Positions 58,901 to 64,000 of a stretch of DNA of 64,000 bases are shown piece after piece. A model generated the notes under the pieces. That model was not told the origin of the DNA. It searched no databases and saw only the letters and a program-made list of their open reading frames with translations. The translations under genes were made by a program, and so were the position numbers. The DNA is from Clytia hemisphaerica (taxonomy: Eukaryota; Cnidaria; Hydrozoa; Leptothecata; Clytiidae): contig CACVBU010000902.1 of assembly GCA_902728285.1 (NCBI GenBank), positions 496,001 to 560,000 on the forward strand. Reading direction: 5' to 3'. How positions within the stretch are numbered: position 1 is the first letter of the stretch; every line of letters starts with the position of its first letter.

Positions 58901-58967
58901 CAGATTTTAATCCTCTTACGTTTTGAGTAATAATGTTCAAATATTTGAATTTCGTCGCTTTTGGCAT
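55947..58967 (-). pseudogene. Non-LTR retrotransposon (RTE/CR1-like), frameshifted copy
   Basis: Transcription runs right to left. The endonuclease domain comes first (YLNIITQNVRGLKSAERIYE, GQGGVGIVLSK, SAYAPVGAADV, LPRQIDHILT, SDHLSVRMKL), then a basic linker, then reverse transcriptase (PGNYRGIMLFETAYKVL, VKAFDRVPRSLLWEVLSKFG, VKKGDLLGSALFVIYIA, EYADDTAVLFDSR), then the C-terminal LPILIYGAETWCLT region and a degraded GHV-type motif. At least six frame changes split the coding sequence, so it is dead. Domain order and the C-terminal GAETW are typical of RTE/CR1-type LINEs; the exact clade is uncertain. Confidence 0.82.
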
Positions 58968-59223
58968 GACAAACTGGAGCTCGCGACACCACCAGTGTTG
59001 GTACTTAGATGATCAACTCCGGGATCTGTGGCAGAAGAGTTCCTCTGGCTAACAGCAACCGTTGTAGTGAGATTACCATCATATCAGCAAAGCCAAGTAC
59101 ATCTACATGAACATCGTTATTGTTGGTTGTCGATGTTTAGGTGTGGTGGATCACCCCACTTTAATGTGGCGGATTTTCTTTCACCACCACACCTTTTCTT
59201 TTTAGTGAACTTAGACTCAAATT

Positions 59224-59760
59224 TGGAGTAATTGGTGTTTCTTTTTAATTGAGACCATGTTGAGAGATGTCTCAAATACTCTTAAAATTCGACTGTACAA
59301 TGCTCTCATTCTCCCAATCGCAATATACGGCGCGGAAACCTGGTCTCTAACAAAGCTTGATGAAAACAAGCTCTCAGTATTCGAAAACAATTGTATTCGC
59401 TCCATACTGGGGATTAGACTCCAAGACCGGATATCACTCAAACGGCTACGTAAGAGAGCAAAGCTCAAAATGCCGATTGTCTATATGATTAAAAAGAGAC
59501 GCTTGTCTTGGTTTGGGCATGTAGCGAGACTGCCCGAGGAGAGTCTAGCTAAAATATGTTTGAAAGATGAGTTCCAAGGCACACGAAGGAGAGGTAGACT
59601 TGCAAAAAGATGGCAAGATAAAATCAGGGAAGACACAGGTCTTCCATTAGCAACGGCCGAACAATACGCACGCGATAGAACCAGATGGCGAGAGAAAGTT
59701 CACAAGTGGGCGAAGCCTCAACCAGAGGTGTGCTGATAAGTCAAGTAAGTAAGTCAAGTC
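59224..59760 (+). pseudogene. 5'-truncated LINE copy, C-terminal region and tail
   Basis: Open for 159 codons: LPIAIYGAETWSLTK, RRLSWFGHVARLPEE, RRRGRLAKRWQDKIRED. This is the end of a LINE ORF2 after the RT domain, related to but different from the minus-strand copy next to it. It ends at a stop at 59734-59736, followed by a short GTCAAGTAAGTAAGTCAAGT tail, resembling the microsatellite-like 3' ends of such elements. Classic 5' truncation; head-to-head with the copy at 55947-58967. Confidence 0.75.
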
Positions 59761-60054
59761 TTTTTAATTGTGAACATTGAACATTGAACTAAGAACATTG
59801 ATGTATGCTTATTAATAGTGATTCTTATAGATAAACATGCATTTTTTGAGCCAACAAAATTTTTTTGAAAAAATCTGCTTGGGCCATCTTTTACCTATGA
59901 TGGTACCCTACTTTCATGCAAAAAATCTGAAAAAGTTGATGATCCAATTTTTCACAAAGTCCAAAAAACCCGTTCTTTAGCCGTTTTTTGGCCCAAATTT
60001 GCCCAAAAATTTTTTTTTTGAAAATCGGGCTCCGTCACATTCGAGGGTTTATAG

Positions 60055-60160
60055 TTACACATCTTTAATGAGCCGATGACGAGGAAAGCTAATAACGAAC
60101 GGACGAACGGACAAAGGTTAATTTATAGGACCTCCACCCCACCGGGGTAGGTCCAAAAAC
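60055..60160 (-). repeat. Interspersed repeat shared with 1171-1225
   Basis: On the minus strand reads GGTCCTATAAATTAACCTTTG followed by TCCGTTCG iterations; the same words occur on + at 1178-1220. Two copies nearly 59 kb apart in opposite orientation indicate an interspersed family. Confidence 0.6.
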
Positions 60161-60672
60161 ATTATTTCAATTAAAGATAGAGCCCGAAAGTTTATCAATG
60201 ATTGACTTTATTTGTCGAATATACAAGTGGCATTTTGCACGTCAAAAATAATTTGTATACTAGACATTCTAAAAAATATTTATGTCTTAACTTGTTCATA
60301 AATATTGCTTTTTTATAAAAATGGGATAAAAATAAATAACTACAAATTATATAAAACATTTTACAAAACATTCAAACATGTAAACGCAATAAACAGAAAT
60401 AGCTTCTGACAGTGGTCTTGTCTACCTATCTGCTTCTTCATTATCACTCCTTAAGGCAGTTAAGTTTCTATTACGTCATGTACTATTTAGCAAATTTTAC
60501 CTCCAAATATTCACCGGCAGCCTGTTACTTAAACCAACTGTAATCTCACTGTTCTTGTGTTTAGGACAAAGACCTTTAACCAATATAAAAGTATGACACC
60601 CAAGCCGTCAGTTTTTACTTTCGAGTATCCTTGATTATCTAAATTCATTCATAATTCCTTGACTGAAGGAAT
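60161..60672. other. 3' flank of the haspin gene
   Basis: Downstream of the haspin stop codon (minus strand); expected to hold its 3' UTR. TTTATT-type words near 60210 and 60360 could be reversed AATAAA signals, but none can be singled out. Confidence 0.3.
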
Positions 60673-61515
60673 TCAATATTTACCAAACCAGTTCCCTTTT
60701 ATCACATCCATACACGAGAGATATTTTTCGTCATTTAATTCGTCTATCAATTCTTTCACGCATTTCCTCCCATTCAGTTTGATATCAATTTTTCTTACTA
60801 AATACTCTATCCACCAAACATTGGATACTGGATGAAAAGTTTGCCAGTCGTTTCTATAAAAAAAGCATAAATCAGCGTGAACAACTATAATTCAGAGAAC
60901 TATAAAGTTTGAGAAAAACTTTTCTAAATATTTTAGAAAATGAAGAAGAAAAATTTGAGCTTCATCCTCTATATGGAAAATTTAGCAAAAAATCGTCCCC
61001 GGGGGAAAAATACTCTGAAATTTCATCCCCACTCAAAATTCAATGTTTAAAAATTGCACTCCAAAACCAACCCAACTGATTTTTTAACTTTCGGACAATA
61101 GAATTGCTATCCCTATTGGAATTTCAATAGCAATTTTTATCCCCACTGAGGGAAAAAGTCCCACCAGGGCTGTGAAACAGGGGTGTCTGAAATCAGGAAG
61201 CTTTAGAGTTCCTCTGTTCAAAAAATGAAGTTTCTAAGACCATTAGGACAAAAATTTTCTCCTTCTTCATCATTTTCATCTTCATTTTCGGATATGCCCC
61301 TCAAATATTTGGTATTGGTAATTATTAACAAAATGAGGAATTTTTTCCAAAAAAGATCTTCAACGATGAGGCTGTCATAATGGTGCACCGTTTCTAAAAA
61401 GATAAGGTTCCTTACCCGTTGTTATTCTTGATCTTCTTCATGACTTCAGTCGATGGGTATGTACCTTCAAACAAATCTTCTTCCTTGGAAAGGTCGGTAA
61501 AGATAACACAGTCCT
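60673..61515 (-). CDS. haspin: Haspin kinase, last two coding exons (partial)
   Basis: Exons 61515-61416 and 60853-60673, joined in frame by GT-AG. Haspin is the atypical mitotic kinase that phosphorylates histone H3 Thr3 and helps place the chromosomal passenger complex at centromeres. The penultimate exon reads DCVIFTDLSKEEDLFEGTYP, matching the haspin VxFxDxSxxEDLFxG region; across the junction, IKNNNGNDWQTFHPVSNVWW matches the conserved NNxWxxYHPxSNVxW motif near the C-terminus, followed by IEYLVRKI and a family-variable tail ending NWFGKY. Catalytic exons lie further upstream on the minus strand and I did not find them in the remaining 2.5 kb, so they are beyond the window or in exons I missed. 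Identification rests on recognition of these C-lobe motifs. The intron contains a partial MITE (61020-61187). Confidence 0.8.
61020..61187. mobile_element. Partial MITE of the ACACCCCTGT family in the haspin intron
   Basis: The right end GGGCTGTGAAACAGGGGTGTC and the preceding sequence (TGTTTAAAAATTGCACTCC) match the element at 22771-23330. No matching left end is visible. Non-coding. Confidence 0.55.
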
Positions 61516-64000
61516 CTGTAAAAAAAGGGAAAAATACGTTATACTTAAATTGAACAGTACAATCTTGGACCAATACTTGAGAAAAAGGGAAATTCCATGC
61601 GAAGTTTTACATAAACACCACATATGATTTTTAGGTGCTTTAATTTATTTCTCGAATTTTGAGTTTAACTCTGAATTTAACGTGTCCTAATATTTTAAGG
61701 TCTCAGGATAAAAAAGCACAAAATTGTTCGAATGAGGCTTGGATTATAGCCTAGAAGCCACTGAACCCATAAATACATATTTAAAATACACAAAATTCTC
61801 AATATATTTTTACCATGATGGTTGTAGTTCTAGATTTTTGACAAGTTTCTGTGCTCTACTATAAGGATTGCTACTCTAAGGATCTACCTAATTAAGGAGG
61901 TTGAAATCATGTTTGCATTGTAGTGTTATGAGAGAATTATTCTGATGATGCCACCAAGTTTTTAAAGCTATGAATTATTCCACTTGTTTTTGGACAAAAA
62001 CCAATGTAAAAATGACGAGAATTTTGATTGATAATGAAAATCTTGAAATTTTTCAGCTACCAAAATTGCACAGGAGAGCTCGAAAGAGCTCTTTCGAGCG
62101 CTGGTGTGCAATTTTGTGCAATTTTGGTAGCTGAAAAATTTCAACTTCCAAAAGCGGGCGTGCGAGCTCATACAGTGATCAAATAGTTTTAGCCAATCAG
62201 AAGAGAGTAAACATTTAAAAAATTTAAAAATCTACACAGATTGTGATGAAGTCTTTTGAATATTTCGAGCACTTCTTTTAAATCTCAAGATGAATGGAAA
62301 TCAATCACTGGTCGCTAGTGCGATACGACCAGTTTTATATTTAGAATTCTGGTCGCAGCGCACTGCCCGCTAGGTGAATGGAAACTAGGCTTAAGAGTTA
62401 CCCAAAATTTGCCACTTTCTGGCACTTGTCCTCTTCAACAAGCTATTCCATATTGTCAAATTATGTTCCAGGGGTCATGCGAGGATAGGACTGTTCCATT
62501 AAAAAACCATGCGGGGGGGGTGAACGAGTAAAAAAAATATTTTTTAAATGTGTCGATACTCCCTGGAAAATGGCGAAATTTGCAAAGGTACCCTTAGAAA
62601 GATTATTTTCATACCTTTAAAGTGAGGGTGAACAATCAGTCTTTTACCCCGCGGAAATTTTAGAATAGATTTTTACCCCCTTGGAAAAATGATAAGACAC
62701 CAGCCTGGCATTTATAATTGCTTGCAGTATTCTTTTGAATTCTATTGTTCCGCGCAATTGTTCGGTTTGTCAAATGCCTAATGATGCCAGCGTGTTGGCA
62801 TTTCGTTGACATTTGAAATGCCATTTTGAGCAAAGGAATCCCCTTTTCTGGCATTTCAAATCAAACAAAGGAACCAAAACAAAGAGAAAAAATGAAATTT
62901 TTGTTTTTTTAAAGTATTTTTTATTCAGTTTTATTCAGTTCTTTCTATATATTGTAAAATTTGCAAGATTTGCCATAGCCTAGCCCTACGGCAAAAAGTT
63001 TCAGTCTTAATGACTGCAGTTTTTGAGAAATTCCATGCTTTTCATTGTTTGATCTGTCAAAGTTGAACTTGAGGGAATCACCTTTTCAGTAATGACTCTA
63101 AAAAGACGATTCCTTGAATGCCATGACAGAAAATACAATGGAAAAGCTATTAAAATCGAATCCCTCATGATCAAATGCCAAATTACAAATGCCAGTTGGT
63201 CTAAACGCAGCCTTTGATGCGACTGCAGTTGAAAAACATTGCCATTATAATTGACAGGGTTGTTAAATTAACGACTTTAAAATTGCTGGTAATGCATCTA
63301 ACTATTTTCATTTGAGATTCAAGGAGTCATTATTGATTTCAAAAGATAAACCTGATATTATCAACAGAAAAAACTGTACATTTACATTTGTTCAAGTGAT
63401 GTTGCTTGTAGAAAGAAGGTGTAAGGAATTTTTTCAAGTTTTTTTGATTTTATCTGATTTATTTGACTTATCTGTTATTTTTTCTATGTTAGAAACCCCT
63501 AAATACGTAAAGACATAAGAAAAAGGTCATGAGTATGAAGAGTTTTTTCCTCGTCTGAAAAGTGCTTAAGCACACATGAAAAAGACTATTTTTCACATTT
63601 GGGTAGAGATTAGAGCTAGGGTGGGTTCTGAAATCAAATCGTCATTATTTTCTACACACTACCCTGAACCTGTAAAAGGATGCGTGAAAACAAACGATTT
63701 TACGCAATCTCGATTTCGCAAGGACCGGGCTTGTCTAAAGTCTGTCTCAAAAGTATGTGGACACTTTAATTTTTTTAAATTTTCTCAGCACCCATTCCTA
63801 CTTTGTTAGAAAGTTATACACCGTTGGAAAGATATTTTGTAAGGAGAAGAATCTAAAGGACAAAAGATTCTTTAAAAAATTCAAACATGAAGAAGAAAAA
63901 TAAAGATGAAAAAAATTTCGAAAAATAATGACATGGGACATGAACGACCAAAAATGACCAACTTCACAGTGTTGTAACTTTTTACTAAGAAAGTTACGAA
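61516..64000. other. Presumed haspin intron/upstream region, no exon found
   Basis: No further haspin exon recognised. Contains the hairpin at 62043-62143, a short inverted CTGGTCG pair near 62310-62360, a poly-G run near 62513 and otherwise AT-rich sequence. Open frames at 63312-63518 and 63576-63809 are not supported. Confidence 0.4.
62043..62143. repeat. Hairpin of about 100 bp
   Basis: TTGAAATTTTTCAGCTACC at the left and its inverted counterpart GGTAGCTGAAAAATTTCAA at the right pair almost perfectly, enclosing duplicated TGCAATTTTG words and the central GAGCTCGAAAGAGCTC. A small MITE or palindrome. Confidence 0.7.

Noticed and set aside
63576-63809. Plus-strand frame containing NDFTQSRF, considered as a kinase DFG/DYTLSR-like segment of haspin
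   Set aside because: Wrong strand relative to the haspin exons and no surrounding kinase motifs.

Overview
The window reads as AT-rich nuclear DNA of an invertebrate metazoan. Genes are split by short GT-AG introns, there is an animal-type haspin kinase 3' end near the right edge, and nearly everything else is transposable-element sequence. The mixture (DIRS-like retroelement, CACTA-type transposon, Helentron, Crypton-like recombinase, RTE/CR1-like LINEs and many small inverted-repeat elements) would fit a cnidarian or another repeat-rich invertebrate, but the phylum cannot be fixed from sequence alone. There is no prokaryotic gene organisation, tRNA, rRNA or CRISPR that I can support.

Left part (1-24.8 kb). 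Four small inverted-repeat elements at 78-4452, three of them with visible target duplications, precede a decayed DIRS-type retroelement (RT, RNase H, then a tyrosine recombinase in an overlapping frame). The recombinase frame breaks at 6918 and resumes at 24405. The 17,483 bp between is one CACTA/EnSpm-type DNA transposon: terminal inverted repeats starting CACTGCAT, a 3-bp ATT target duplication, a four-exon transposase on + and a six-exon accessory protein on -. Both genes are open across all exons. At least five smaller repeat elements are nested in it.

Middle (24.8-39 kb). A short stretch of debris is followed by a LINE RT fragment abutting the C-terminal half of a Helentron helicase fused to an endonuclease domain, then an RPA-like single-strand DNA-binding gene. 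A 6-kb non-coding stretch follows, dominated by foldbacks, including a 306-bp near-perfect palindrome and a 607-bp inverted repeat.

Right-centre (39-55.4 kb). A CMC-like (CACTA/Mirage/Chapaev-like) transposase is followed by a six-exon companion gene whose 3' part is missing. The sequence then passes through a possible von Willebrand A fragment into the most unusual part: an 11-exon gene for a superfamily 3 (virus/plasmid-type) helicase on +, converging on a small charged-protein reading frame and an intact 591-aa Crypton-like tyrosine recombinase with zinc-finger and Myb-like ends on -. I suggest these form one mobile unit. One intron of the helicase gene carries about 4 kb of satellite in two arrays (141 bp and 172 bp) that are diverged inverted versions of the same repeat.

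Right edge (55.4-64 kb). Two LINE copies lie head to head, the - strand one frameshifted and the + strand one 5'-truncated. Then come the last two coding exons of a haspin ortholog (- strand), the only host gene I recognise, and about 2.5 kb with no gene seen.
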